A DNA stretch of 64,000 bases from Hepsetus odoe. Lineage: Eukaryota > Chordata > Actinopteri > Characiformes > Hepsetidae. Location of the stretch: assembly GCA_017165825.1 (NCBI GenBank), contig CM029384.1, positions 15,085,671 to 15,149,670 on the forward strand, written 5' to 3'. This document shows, in pieces, positions 40,781-54,000 of this stretch (positions are counted from its first letter, which is position 1; every line of letters starts with the position of its first letter). The translations under genes were made by a program, and so were the position numbers. A model generated the notes under the pieces. The model was not told the origin of the DNA, did no database searches, and saw only the letters and a program-made list of their open reading frames with translations.

Positions 40781-41333
40781 CAGTACTGTGCAAAAGTTTT
40801 AGGCAGGTGTGAAAAAATGCTGTAAACAAAGAATGCTTTCAGAAATGGAAGTGTTAATCATTTATGTTCATCAATCAACAAAATGCAGTGAATGAACAAA
40901 AGAGAAATCTAAATCAAATCAATATTTGGTGTGACCACCCTTTGCCTTCAAAACAGCATCAGTTCTTCTAGGTACACTTGCACACAGTTGTTGAAGGAAC
41001 TCAGCTGGTAGGTTGTTCCAAACATGACTGTGTTTCAACCTCCGTGTGACATTGATGATCATCAGCACCTGTTTGGTAAAACTGGTTGATCATACACCGA
41101 CTACAATCCTACAGAATCCCTGACTTTGTGCAAGTGTACCTAGAAGAACTGATGCTAGTTTGAAGGCAAAAGGTAGTAACACCAAATATTGATTTGATTT
41201 AGATTTTTCTTTTGTTCGCTCACTTTGCATTTTGTAAATTGATAAAAATAAATAATCATTATTTATATTTCTGAAAGCATTCTTTGTTTACAGCATTTTT
41301 TCCACACCTGCCTTAAACTTTTGCACAGTACTG
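40781..41333. mobile_element. fold-back MITE (Tc1/mariner-like), copy 1
   Basis: Both ends are CAGTACTGTGCAAAAG in inverted orientation. The two arms match for about 215 bp (for example AATCTAAATCAAATCAATAT in each arm), leaving a short central spacer. There is no transposase. It is flanked by TA-rich DNA. Confidence 0.85.
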
Positions 41334-44300
41334 TATATATATATATATATATATATATATTTTCAAATCAATGTGACAAGAAAACTGAAAAAAATGAAGC
41401 AAATTTTAAGCATAGTTAATAAAACTGTATTGTCACTGTAATTGATTTCATGAACATTGTTCATGGATGGAATGATTATGTATGTCTGTGTGGTGTTGTT
41501 CACCTGTGTGTTTATTTTAAACTCTCCTAACCCAAAAGTTTCTAGTTTCTTGTCAGCATATGTACCTTTGTGTTGCTTTGCACCAACTCCTCCGGATAAC
41601 TATATGTGCAAGCAGAGGGTCAGTCTCCTCGCTGATCATCCAGAGTCTAGGCTCATAACAAAAAATATATATATTTTCACTTTCCAACATGTGTTGAGAG
41701 ATCTCATCTGTACAGCTCCAGTGTGGATCTTAAATCAATTCATCTCCAAAGAAAAAAACATTCAGAGTGTGGATGTGTTTTCTCCAGGAGAAAAAGATGA
41801 TGTGTGACATTACAAGTTTGGGGTAGGCTATCAAATAGGGCAGAAAGCAATATGAGCTGCCATGCCTTGCAAAATAAAGGAGGACAACAATGTGTGTAAG
41901 GAGAAGTACACATTTAGCAACAATTCAGCAGAAAAAGATGAATAAGGACAAACCACAAGCACACAAAGGCCTCCCCAGTCATCCTGCTCAAGACCATTTA
42001 ATCACATGAACAGGGTCTCAGTGTGCTTTCAAAGCTTCTCTTACATGCAGGAGCAGATGCAGGTGAGCTGCAGGTCACAACGCTCCACCAGTCATGAACA
42101 CCTGTAAGGAGGAGTGGAGGTCTGGAAACAAGTGCCTGTCAGATTATGGAGCTAATCACTTATTTCAGGAGAAGAATCTTGAACATGCAAAGCTCAAACA
42201 GGAGCAACAAAAGTGGCAAAAAAATGTTTTTCAATGTTCAAAATCAGGAGCAAACAGGAATAGCAACAACAAAACAAAATCATAAGTAATAAAGAAAAAA
42301 GAAACAGGTCAAAATCAGGATGAGCAAAACAGACTAAAAGGAATTGGAAATGTGGCGGAAAAAACAGAAGACTTGCACAGAGGAATTGGTTAAAGAGTCT
42401 CTAACTGATGAGGCGCAGCTGATTGCACTCAAGCCACAGGGCAGTCCTAAAACTCCTGCGAAGGGGATCAGTGCTTCCTTTGGCTTGTGATCCACCAAAG
42501 AGTGTGACATCACCCATCTGTCTACCCAGCACTCTGTCCTCATTCTGCATACCATGGTAGAAACTCTACTGTGTAAAAATATCTAAAGAAACACTAATTT
42601 CAGACACAATCTTTAGCAGGTTAATGTGCAAATGAACAGTTCATCAAAGCTAGTGGGGACGATTTAGGATGATGAAAAACTTACATGATATTATTTTTCA
42701 AATAGTTGTTTTTCTTGGATATGTAAATAAAATTCCATTTTTATATCACAACTGTGACATAATTAATTAAATTTACATTTATTTACAGTTCACATTCTGT
42801 ATTTAAATCTGGATATCTGACTCTCCCAATGACAAAAACAAGAATACACAGTGACTTTTAAATGTTCACAGTTTAATATACTGACAAACACAACCAGTGA
42901 CTTGATTATAGTTTGGAAAGTGCACAACAGAATTTCTTTATTTTAAAGAGAAGTACATTTCAATTACAACAGCTTTTTGTTTTTGGCAATAATCACTGTG
43001 ACTGCATTACAAGAATTTTGGCTGACAACAACCAGACATAATACAAATGCAGAGGAGAGCAGGAAATTAAAGACAGAGAGGAAGTCTCATGAACATTTCT
43101 CTGTTGCTCAGTAAATGAAGATCGGTGGTTGTAAGCCTTGTGTAATGAAAGTGTGACCATTCAATGTCCATTAAACTGTGGCTTGACCTTGAGAAAAATA
43201 ACAAAAGCTTTGACAAATGGTTGTCCTGATGGAAAGGAAAAAAAACCCAAAAAGCATCAGAAGGCCAAAATTACAGAGCTCAGTCACAGTCCAGGCGAAG
43301 CCAATAGAAGATAAGAAGAATGTTGTTTGGCACCTCTACCTCTGGCCCTATGTGGAGTGAGCGAAGGTGAAATATTACTCTCCATAAAAGTTTAACGAAT
43401 TTCAGGCTCAGCCTAATCTATAGCCTTGGCCCTGTCCCCAGCCTTATGCTTCCACACAAAGTGGGCCAGTCTCCACAGAATGTGGAGAGTTATTAATATT
43501 TCAAATATTTCTTTTATAAATTAGTGAATTTTATCAACCAATTATAATAGGTTGAATAAAATGCATTTGAGAAGAGTAACAAAGCTCATGGCCTATTTTT
43601 AAAAAAAATGCTCATGTTGTATATCAACTTTCAGCAACACTTTTCCAGTTTATTCACACTAATCTGTGCAGGACTGCAGCAAAGCAGAAGTGTAAAATGT
43701 TGCATACTAATAGCTCCATCACTTTGACACTGACATGCCAGCAAGCAGCAAAATGATATATCCCCCAAGCCCATGATTATTTTTCTCCCACGCACAGTGA
43801 GGAGGATGGTTAGAGAAGTAATAATTCTCCAAGCGAAGGTATAGATTTATCAAAGATGGTAGTAAAGTGGCTCAACAATTAGACCCACATCTAGATAACA
43901 CTGGAACAAAGTACTATGGTCAGATGAGGCAAAAATAGAGGCCTTTGATTACACACTCTAAAGGTGGGTTTGGTGTTTTAAAAAAAAAAGGATGATTATA
44001 CAGAGAAATTGGTCATACTCACAGCAGAGTGTGGTCGATGGCCTGTTAGGATATAAGGCTTATTTTTCTCCACAAGAACAGAAACCATTTTATCATACAT
44101 AGCAATCATGAAATAGCAGGAGAGATTCCATGAAAATATGGCCAATAGTACATTGACCACAAAGTCAGCTTTTGACAAGGTCATCTCAGGCCAGAAGAGA
44201 GCAAGAGAGCTTGAAGAATCCTGGAAGATATGAAGAGATTCTATATTGAAGACTTGCCTTGGATTCCTTGCTCTGTATTCGCCTCATGGCATTTCAGGAG

Positions 44301-45825
44301 AAGAGTCTTGGCTTTTCCTATCGCAAAACAAGCAGCACGAAGTGCTGTGTGCAAGTGTGCCTATGTGCAGTTTCATAAAAAAACATTTACTTCAATTAAA
44401 GGTTATACATTTCGCTATATTAAAGATAACTAACTTGCAGACATAATTTGATGACCTTTTAATCCTTCTATACCAGTGGTGCCATAATATCAAGTCAAAA
44501 GGATATGAAATATTTAGCTGAAAAAACATCCATTCATTCCAAAATAATGTTTATTTTTTCTGGATGGTTTTTTGAAAAACACAAGAAAGCCTTTCAGAAA
44601 AAAAGTTTAGCATATATATCAGTCTTAAACAATAATACTGCATTTGTCTTTACAAAGCAAAAATATGCTAAGATACTAATTTAAAGTTTAAGATTAAACT
44701 TAAAAAATATAAAAAATGCATGAAAAGTGCAGGTTATGGCACTTTAAGTAAAGCAGTATACATTTAAACCTCCCAGTCTAGCATGAGCAGTGAAAAGAAA
44801 AGCCCATTGCTCAAACAAGCACATTTAAATACGGATCATCTGTACAAGATCGCTCATTCAAATAGCCGATAACATTTTGATAATATCCAGGATCACATGA
44901 GGATGTTCTGAAGAACCCAAATGAAAGGATCAAATAAGATCATCGGGACAAATTCAATCAAAAGAACTTTAGTATATTTTAGCCAAAAAAAGAAAAGAAG
45001 AAGAAAAAATAATAGCAGTTTGGGTAGTACACTAAATTGCAAATTGTTTTTTTAATGTATTTTAATTTAGCCGTGGGTGCACCAAGCTCAGCCTTCAGAG
45101 CTCCAGTGCCATTTCTGGGAAAGCAGTTTACCCTCCTATAAAATCTGCACACAATTTAAAGCTCCCAGGCAGACTAAAGAAACTCATCTGTAGGCTAAGC
45201 ATTTTCCGCAGACATACACCCTTCCTGGAAGAACAGCTGTATAGAGCTGGCATGCTAACCGAGCTAACTGAGATGAATGCAACTGACTATTGAAGACAAG
45301 TCAAAAGATTTTATGAAAAAGTTAATGTGTGAAGTGGTGCAGGACATGCTCATGGCTAATCAAACATGGGACTTGGGGAGCATAATATAATTGTCCTGAT
45401 TGTTCAATTCCAAACGTAAAACACAATCCTAATGTGCTTCATTAGTAAAACTGATTAGAGATGAACAATGTGATCCAAGGATGGATGCCATGGCACTTTA
45501 AAGGTTACACACAGAATGTAGCACAACATGCTAATTTCGTAGGTGTAATTTAGATCCGCTTTAACAGATCACAGAGTTGAGCTCACCGACATGGAGTCAA
45601 AGAAAAATAGGAATGCTATCAGAAATTCATTAATTTTGGCACTCCACTGTAAACAGCTGATGGAACATATGGCTGCCTTCTTGAAAGTTTCGATGGAATT
45701 CACAGCAGTGTTAAGCGACAGACCAATATGACTGAGAAACACCAGCCCAGTAACATCAGGTTTGCAGTGCATTTGTTTCATCCATGCAATAAACATATAT
45801 TCGAAAAAATATATTGCAGCAAGAG
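41334..45825. other. intergenic, no gene seen
   Basis: A short TA run is at 41334-41361 and a Tc1-like coding scrap is at 43870-43975. The rest is unrecognised AT-rich DNA. Confidence 0.55.
43870..43975 (+). mobile_element. Tc1-like transposase scrap
   Basis: Plus-strand LWSDEAKIEAF matches the block around the second catalytic aspartate of Tc1 transposases. A stop follows within ten codons, and no other part of an element is seen. Confidence 0.5.
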
Positions 45826-46445
45826 GTCTTCTTCTTTTTCTTAGGCTGTTCCCCTTTAGGGGTCACCACAGCAGATCAACTGTCTCCATTTCTTACGGTC
45901 CTCTGCATCTTCCTGCTTCAAACCAACCACCTGCATGTCCTCTCTCATCACGTCCACAAACCTCCTCTTCGGTCTTCCTCTTCTCCTCTTTCCTTGCAGC
46001 TCCATCTTCAATTTCCTCCTTCCAATATAATCCTCGTCTCTCCTCTGGACATTTCCAAACCAACACAACCTTGCTTCTCTAACTTTGTCTCCAAGACGTC
46101 TAACCTGAGCTGTCCCTCTAATATACACATTTCTAATCTTGTCCATCCACGTCACACCTAACGAAAATCACAGCATCTTTAACTCTGACACCTCCAGCAC
46201 CGCCACCTGCCTTTTCATCAGTGCCACCGTCTCCAACCCATACAACATAGCTGGTCTCATTACTGTCCTGTAAACCTTCCCTTTTACTCTAAATGCTGAT
46301 TTATATCCATCCATCCATTATCTGCCGCTTGTCCCAAACGGGGTCGCGGGGGAGTGCTGGTGTCCAATCCAGCGCACACAGGGCGAGGACGGGGGACGCA
46401 CCCTGGACAGGTCGCCAGCCCATCGCAGGCTGATTTATATTTAAA
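45826..46445 (-). mobile_element. RTE LINE 3' portion with best-preserved tail, interrupted by a short retroposon
   Basis: A 99-codon minus-strand frame (46155-45856) encodes the RTE C-terminal tail: WMDKIRNVYIRGTAQV, GDKVREARLCWFGNVQRR, a basic block GKRRRGRPKRRF and CGDP just before the end. Further upstream homology reaches about 46306. The copy is 5'-truncated and ends in GAAGAAGA-type sequence (minus strand) at 45826. A 122-bp retroposon sits inside its 5' edge. Confidence 0.82.
46307..46428 (-). mobile_element. short retroposon (same unit as 9875-9999)
   Basis: On minus it starts CTGCGATGGGCTGGCGACC and ends in GGATGGATGG. The target duplication GCTGATTTATAT is perfect at 46295-46306 and 46429-46440. 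Confidence 0.88.
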
Positions 46446-47572
46446 GGATTATTACATTTTGTGATATCATATATTGATTTAGATGTAAAAACAATTACAA
46501 AGGCACTCAGAACTTACGATAACCATAACAGGATGGGAAAGGTGAGGGAAAGGCTAAATTGTCATAGTGGCATTAAAATGCTAATCATTTTGGCATTAGA
46601 GAAAAAGCCTTTATTGATTTACAAAAAATTAGAGAAGGTCCTCTTTTTTCTTTTTGAAGTCTTCATTAGCAACTCAAAAAATAGCTATTTATTTTTCGTC
46701 TCAACCATCCCCTAGGAAGAAATACTTTAAAAAGGACATCGGCCAATGTAATTTTACAACATTTCAGATGAGAGTTGCCAGCACATTGGATCAGATTAAT
46801 TTTCTTGTTCTTACTGATATCCATTCAAGCATTTTTGCCGATTGGCCTTACACTTATTCCCAGAATCAGTTCAGTGGCATATCTGCAAATAATTTATTTT
46901 TACTTTGCCAGGGCCTGTGCAATGAGAAAATAACCAAGTAATTCCAGTAGTAATGTCGAGTCACAGCAGGTTAAACTGTGCCTGTGGCTACTAGTATGTT
47001 TTATATTTTTTAAACGAGCAATGAGAAATAGACTTTTCCTCGGGTTAAGCCTGCCCAGCTGTGTCATTAATACATATTAAACAGGTCATCTAATAACAAA
47101 AACCATGGTCATTGTGAGATTTCAATTTAAGTCAGTTTAATCTAAAAACAACACAATTTAACTTTATCATTTTAAAACATTGCAACATTTTAAAAAACAT
47201 TGTATGACAAAAATATCTTTCTGTGATGAAACCAGCCAAATGGACTTCAGGGAAATGGCCCAAGTTTTAATTTGTGATTCGGCTGGTTTAAGAAATTTAA
47301 AAAACTCTTAAATAACCATAAATGTGAACTTTACAAAATGACACTCATGTTTGACCACTCAAAGAAATTCTTGTCAATGCTTCACTAAAACTGTTGACTG
47401 CAAATAAGTACCTCAGTCATGAATTTTTCAACATTAAGCTCTACTTGCTGCTACTTACTAATCTGTTGCATGGGCCATTTAAAGACAATTTTTAGATGGA
47501 ACGGAAAAGGCAGAATGGAAAATGAGTAGCATAGTGACAGTAAATTCCTCAGCACACACACAAGCCATCTTA
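46446..47572. other. intergenic, nothing recognised
   Basis: AT-rich, with no gene or known repeat recognised. Confidence 0.5.
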
Positions 47573-47814
47573 AAGTAACTATTCTTGTCATTGTGAGTAC
47601 ACAGCACAGCACACAGTGAACCACAACAAAATTACACCTCTGCATTTGACCCACACACACACTCAGGGGGCAGCTATTGAAAGTGCTTGGGGAGCAGTAA
47701 CGGGGATGGTACCTTGTTCAAGAGTACCTCAGAGCAACATACTGGTCTGGGATTCAAAACCATAACCTTCTGATCCTGGGGCCAACTCCCTAACCACTAG
47801 GCCACCACTGCCCC
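47573..47814 (-). mobile_element. tRNA-derived SINE (family B), diverged
   Basis: Minus strand: head GGGGCAGTGGTGGCCTAGTG, tail AATAGTTACTTT. It is more diverged than the 39.5 kb copy. Confidence 0.82.
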
Positions 47815-49332
47815 AAAGAGCTCACGTCAGAAGCAGATTTACTGTTGGTAAGTAAACAGCAGGTAGTCTCACAAAGATGCTTCGCTGATACTAGTATAAG
47901 TTACCTTTAACTGAGCAAGACTCTAGGGATGACACTTTAATTACAGCTACAGTGTGAGATGCTTTGTCCATGTCATGGGTTTTAATGAGAGATTATGAAG
48001 ATATGAAATGTTATTTAGGAGGCTAATGAGTGTGAAACACTATTGCACTGTCACTGATCACTTTGCTTGAAACATTAATTAAAAAAAGCTTTGTCTGCTT
48101 TAGAATTGTTCTGTCATGTTGAAAACACTACACATTTACAATGATCAGATTCTATGGCTGGATTCATCGAGGGAAACCTGGACTGAATATAAAGGGACAT
48201 ATTCTACACATGTTTCTATTCTATATCTATTCAATATACTTTTTCACATGTATGATAAAAGGCTGATCACAATGGAGCATTGTCCTTTTTCAGTATAGAA
48301 CTTCAATTCACAAAGGAGTGGCACTGAAGGAAAAGCCAAGACCAAACATGAGTCACACACACGGAAAAAGATAACAAATGAGGACATCCGTGGACAAAGG
48401 AACGCTCCCTATAGACACTACAGAACTCTGTGGGAGACTGTGGAATATGATTTTCACGACAGCTGCAGAGGTACATTGATGCCTTCTGTTTTGATGAGCA
48501 GCTCTCAAAAGCCAGGAAAAAAGGAGGAATTATTTATTGAATTTGGAGAGCCAGCCATGTGTCATGAGGAATGAAACCCAGATAACTCCACCCCTCAATA
48601 AAGAACACAGCTAAGCTGGCTCTTCATGTGCTACGTGGTTAATCTTCTTCCTGCATAATTACACCTTAATTAGTAACATCATTTTCTAAAACATGAGATA
48701 AAAATTCATGTCCAAGCCTCACGAATAAGAATTTAGGCTCTTAAAAAGGATTTTGGACTAATGAGTAGATGAAGAAGACGAGTAAAAATGGTGTCTGCAG
48801 CAACATGCTATTTGATCACACTGAATAAGCAAGAATAGACATGCTTGCAATGTGCATGGCAAAATAATGTGCTATACTGCTCCACACGTGATTTCCGTAT
48901 AAGTTATTTCCAGTATTGTTGGGCATGAATCAGTGTCATTACAAAAAGCTGTAAGATCTACATACTATTGGGTTCATTGCACCGTTTCGTCATATGCATT
49001 TGCATAATTTCTTTGTAAGGTAGAACAACTTCAACAGGGAAACCAAATCACTCAAACAATCAATACATCAATAAATAAATTCATTAGTAAATACTCTTGG
49101 TGGTGGCTCTGAGGAAGATTCTAGAGTGGAGCATGGGTAACGAAAAGCAACAGTCTTTCATTAGGCAGTCCTCCTCAATAATGACTCCCCAGCCAATGAA
49201 TTTAACATTGCTGTCTTTTCAATAGTTTTTTTTCCTCCAAACTCCAAAGAACTGCAAAAGTCAAAATGGTCTGAGCAACTTGATTGAACATGAGCCCTTG
49301 GTCCACTGGTTAGGTGATTTGGAACCATGAAC
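47815..49332. other. downstream flank / possible 3' UTR of tmem235-like gene
   Basis: No coding sequence or repeat is recognised. It contains the candidate minus-strand poly(A) hexamer at 48533. Confidence 0.45.
48533..48538 (-). terminator. candidate poly(A) signal for tmem235-like gene
   Basis: AATAAA on the minus strand (TTTATT on plus) lies about 800 nt past the stop codon. It is the nearest canonical hexamer seen in that interval. No cleavage site can be confirmed. Confidence 0.3.
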
Positions 49333-49577
49333 CTAGGCCATGGATAGGGTCACAGTGGATTCATGGTGATGCTGGCAGTAGGCGAGGCGAGCAGCAAGCA
49401 TGAGCAAGACGCAGGTGGCCACCTCTAGGCAGTAGGACAGGCAAGCGATGGCCAGGGACCAGCCGAAAGACACATGCACATGGGCCAACAACTCAGAACC
49501 TATCTGCTGCTGCAGTATCTCCAGTGCCTGCTCCGAGTAGCTGACGTAGATACACACTCCTGACAGTGTGAAGAAGC
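49333..49577 (-). CDS. tmem235: tmem235-like terminal coding exon 4
   Basis: This exon encodes residues 130-210: the rest of span 3 (GVCIYVSYS), the second extracellular loop, SFGWS, span 4 and a short cytoplasmic tail with HHH, ending in TAG at 49335-49333. The acceptor CCCCATAG is preceded on the coding strand by a CTTTCA repeat that is the tail of a SINE fragment (49586-49625). Confidence 0.92.
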
Positions 49578-51054
49578 CTATGGGGAGTGAAAGTGAAAGT
49601 GACTATTTGTCATTGTGCGCGCACACAGACCAGAATCAATTTTCCCCAAATGACGTTTGTTTATTGCCAGTATTGCTGAGTTTATGGAACTGGACATTAT
49701 AGCAAGGAAAATAAATATATATATATATACACACACACATATACACACACACAGAGTACCTTGCAAAAGTTTTAGGCAGATGGGAAAAAATGCTGTAAAC
49801 AAAGAATGCTTTCAGAAATGGAAGTGTTAATCGTTTATTTTCAACAAATCAACAAAATGCAGTGAATGAACAAAAGAGAAATCTAAATCAAATCAATATT
49901 TGGTGTGACCACCCTTTGCCTTCAAAACAGCATCAGTTCTTCTAGGTACACTTGCACACAGTTGTTGAAGGAACTCGGCTGGTAGGTTGTTCCAAACATG
50001 ACTGTGTTTCAACCTCCGTGTGACATTGATGATCATCAGCACCTGTTTGGTAAAACTGGTTGATCATACACCGACTATAATCCTACAAAACCCCTGACTT
50101 TGTGCAAGTGTACCTAGAAGAACTGATGCTGGTTTGAAGGCAAAAGGTAGTAAAACCAAATATTGATTTGATTTAGATTTTTCTTTTGTTCGTTCACTTT
50201 GCATTTTGTAAATGGATAAAAATAAACAATCATTTATATTTTTGAAAGCATTCTTTGTTTACAGCATTTTTTCACACCTGCCTATATACATATATTTATA
50301 AGATATATAATTTTTACAGCAATGCTCTGTAGATTTTAAAACAATGATCTATAAATCTATAGATGCTCTAGAGGAGTGAAACTTACAACTACATTTTCTT
50401 TGTTATTGTTTTGATGGCAATACTTTTCATTAAAATTAAAAATCAAAGAGCAAAAACATCTGAAAATTATTATTCATATTACAATGACTATTCAAAAAGA
50501 TGATTAAACTGCCAGAAACTAAATACCTAAAATACGGAAATATGAAATTTCATCCATTTAAATGAATTGCCTTGACAGTAAGTAAATTCAACCTGACTGA
50601 AATTCACACCAATGTAATTACTGTAAGTTTAATAATTCAAAGTTTTAATCATAATAAGTAAATAATTCAAACCCATTTTCTGACTTGAATAGAAGAAGTG
50701 AGGGATGGTGCTAATAATGACACAGTGGTAAGAAAACAGCAAAGGATGACTGAAGCGATTGAACATAGCTTGCAAAAAGTATTGCACTTATCATTGGCAT
50801 AATCAGCCGGCTGACATGAACACTGAGGACCAATGACCTTTAGAATATACAGGGACAAAAGTTTGAACCTTTGTCAGTTCCAATTTGCCTTTTTCCCAAC
50901 CGGTGTCGTTGAACTCTGCTTCCTCTCAATGGGTGGCTATTAAATACCTTTGTCATCCTACGATCACATATTGTTGGGAATATGAAATGGCAGACATCAA
51001 ATGAAACAGTCAATGATAAGCTGAAATGGCAGCTTTTTAACATCACTCTGGGAT

Positions 51055-51096
<42 letters not shown>

Positions 51097-54000
51097 GAGA
51101 GGAGACTAGACTCTACATAATGGTCCAATTGTGTGATTTCACCAGGAGAAGATAACAGTAATACTTTAAAACATCCATTTGTAGTAAACAAAACTACCAA
51201 TACTTCTTTTATATGCACACTTCACTTCATCAGATAAGAGAAGAAGGACATCTTCTCAGCTTTGAGGCTTAAAACAAGTCTCCTTCAGATTTCCAGAAAT
51301 TCCAGAAATTAGTGTTTTTGAAAAAAGAGACAAATTTGAGAACATATCCACTTAAACAAATAACAAAATATCCTTACCTTTTACACATGATATCTAAAGG
51401 GGAGCTAAGGCATGTTATAATCATGTTGAAATTCCAGGCTTAATTTGATTCCTTACATGCCTCATGTGCTGCTGCTACATCAAAGCACAGGAGTTGTGGA
51501 CAAACCAGATAATGAAGCCCTGCTTGACACCGTGTCCTCTTCCATCAACCATAAACAACTGCAAAACTATTCTGAGACATAGTAAGCAGCAGTGAGGAAA
51601 ATAAAACACACCTTCAGCTGTGTGGGGTGTATTTACATGGAGTGATGTGTTTAAATCAAGTTCTTAACAAAATCTATGAAACGCTGTGAGCCTAAGACTT
51701 CATGCCAGTAGGGTTTCTCGCACCCTTTTACAAAAAAATTGAGAAAGTTGATAGGAGAAGCATCTGAAGCTCCACACCACAGTGATTGGCCTCATGCAGA
51801 ATATTACGATTAAGAAGCAGTCACGGATTAGAAAGCAGGTGTTGATGGAAGTTCTGCAGGGTGGCGGTGGTCTAGTGGTAGGGTACTTGCCTACGGACCT
51901 CTGGATCAAGAGGTCCCTGGTTCGAATCCCACCTCTGGGACTACCACCACTGGGTTTCTGAGCAAGACCCTTAACCCTGAGTGTCTCCAGGGGGACTGTC
52001 CCTGTAATCAGGACATGTAAGTCGCTCTGGATGAGAGCGTCTGCTAAATGCCGTAAATGTAAATGCAGCACTCCTCTTGTCGTATGCAGTTAATTTGCAA
52101 CTAATCAACACCAGAATGTTTCAGTTATCAAGGGAGATGATTAGATGGAGGTAAACAAAGGAATTATATTTAAAGAGGCTTTCCAGAACATCAGTTTTTG
52201 TTACTCCCAAACGAACAATGCAAACTGATATTTACGCCACATTAAGCTGAAGACCACTTTCCATGACTCAAGAAAGAAAATGCATTATCTTGCCAGCTCC
52301 ATAAATAAAAGCACACAGTCTAGCTCTCATTCACATAAGCATTATGTGCATGTAATGACAGGCTTATTATTTGATTCTTTTTTATGTCCGCAGCTAAAAC
52401 TGTAAAGTTTCAGACAAGGTTGTTAAAAATGGAAGACATCCTGATGGACTTCCACTTTTTTGGAGCAAGCAATTTTCTCAGGCTGGCATTCAAGCTTTAA
52501 AAAAAGGGATGGATTGGGTAGACTGTGTGGCTTACATCTTTCTTGGCACGACTGCTCCCAGGTGTCATCACAGCTGAAATGACACCTTCAAACAATCACA
52601 TACTATTTGAAGACTCTGCTCCAAATAATAAATATCAAAGTCCACTCAAAGATAGACTTCATAATACAGCCATCATTCTTCAGCCAATAGTAATTTGAAG
52701 AGATGAAGACAAAGTACTGAGAGGTTTGTGAAAATGCTTCTAGAAGCAGGCTGTAGGGAAGGTGCTTTCATCTTAGCAGCCCAAGCTCAGAAAAAGCAAA
52801 GTTAAAAGACAAATGATCTAGGGTGACTGACCCCAAGTTTCCACACCTACAGATCTCACGTAGACTCTCTCCTCTAATGACTGCAATCATACCATCATTC
52901 CACTGTTTCCTACAATAACACGCAATTTGTAGTTTGTAAAATAGCACAGCCACATCAGTTGCAGATTGACTCAAAGCTTCATACCCTTAAAAAAGAAGCA
53001 GAACACTATAAATTGATGCAATTAAATTATTAAATAAATGTAAATGATACAACAAACAACAAATCATCAAACGGTCATCTAATCCTCATCTCTCGTCTCA
53101 CTACCATCCTGTAAACTTTTCCTTTTACTCTCGCTGGTACCCGTCTGTCACTCTTCTCCATTTCAACCTGTCTGAACTCCCTTCTTCACCTCTCTTCCAC
53201 ACTTGCCGTTAATCTGAACTGCTGATCCAAAGTATCTAAATTTGTAGACCTCACCACTGCCTACATGTCCTCTCTCACCATCCATAAACCTCCTCTTTGG
53301 TCTTCCTCTTTTCCTCTTTCCTGGCAGCTCCATCTTCAGCATCCTCCTCCCAGTATGATCCTGGTCGCTCCTCTGTGCATGCCCTAACCAACGCAACCTT
53401 GCTTTTCTAACTTTGTCTCCAAATTGCACAACCAGAGGGACAGTTCAGTTTATTAATGCTGTGCAATAGGACATGCAGGCAGTTGGTTTGTGCTTTGTTC
53501 ACAAATAGTAACTTTCACTCACTTCACAGCTACTATCTGCAAAGAGGCAACTCCATATCATTATGGTCCCACCTCCAGACATCACTATGGGTATGGCATT
53601 CATGATTATTTTTCGGCAGAGGCGTTTTGTATGAGGTGCAGAAATTGTGAAAATTGCAGTATATGTAGTTGCTTTTTGCTCATTGCTAAACTATGAAACT
53701 GCTTTAAAGTCGTCCTTTAATTCTTCAGGTGATGTCTGGCTTCTCTCTTACCTTCCTTATCATTAGTCTGCTGGAAATCATGCAGGGTGCTACTTTCTGT
53801 GGGATAATTAGTAGTGGTCCTGTGAACTTTACAGATGCATTGTTTTTTTCCAAGACAATTGTACTGACAGGCATGTCTGTCTTCTGTTTTGGCCATGTAG
53901 TTTCTCAAGTGTCGATGTTGTCTTGAAGAACTTTAGAAAGCTCTAATACCTTCAACCTCAAGTTTCTTGTTGTCTAAAATGTTCCTAGACAGTTTTTAAA

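Noticed and set aside
44230..44446. Overlapping 66-67-codon plus-strand frames
   Set aside because: Two frames open at once over AT-rich DNA, no recognisable protein.
51700..52071. 123-codon minus-strand frame
   Set aside because: It lies mostly across a tRNA-derived SINE on the opposite strand; no family resemblance.
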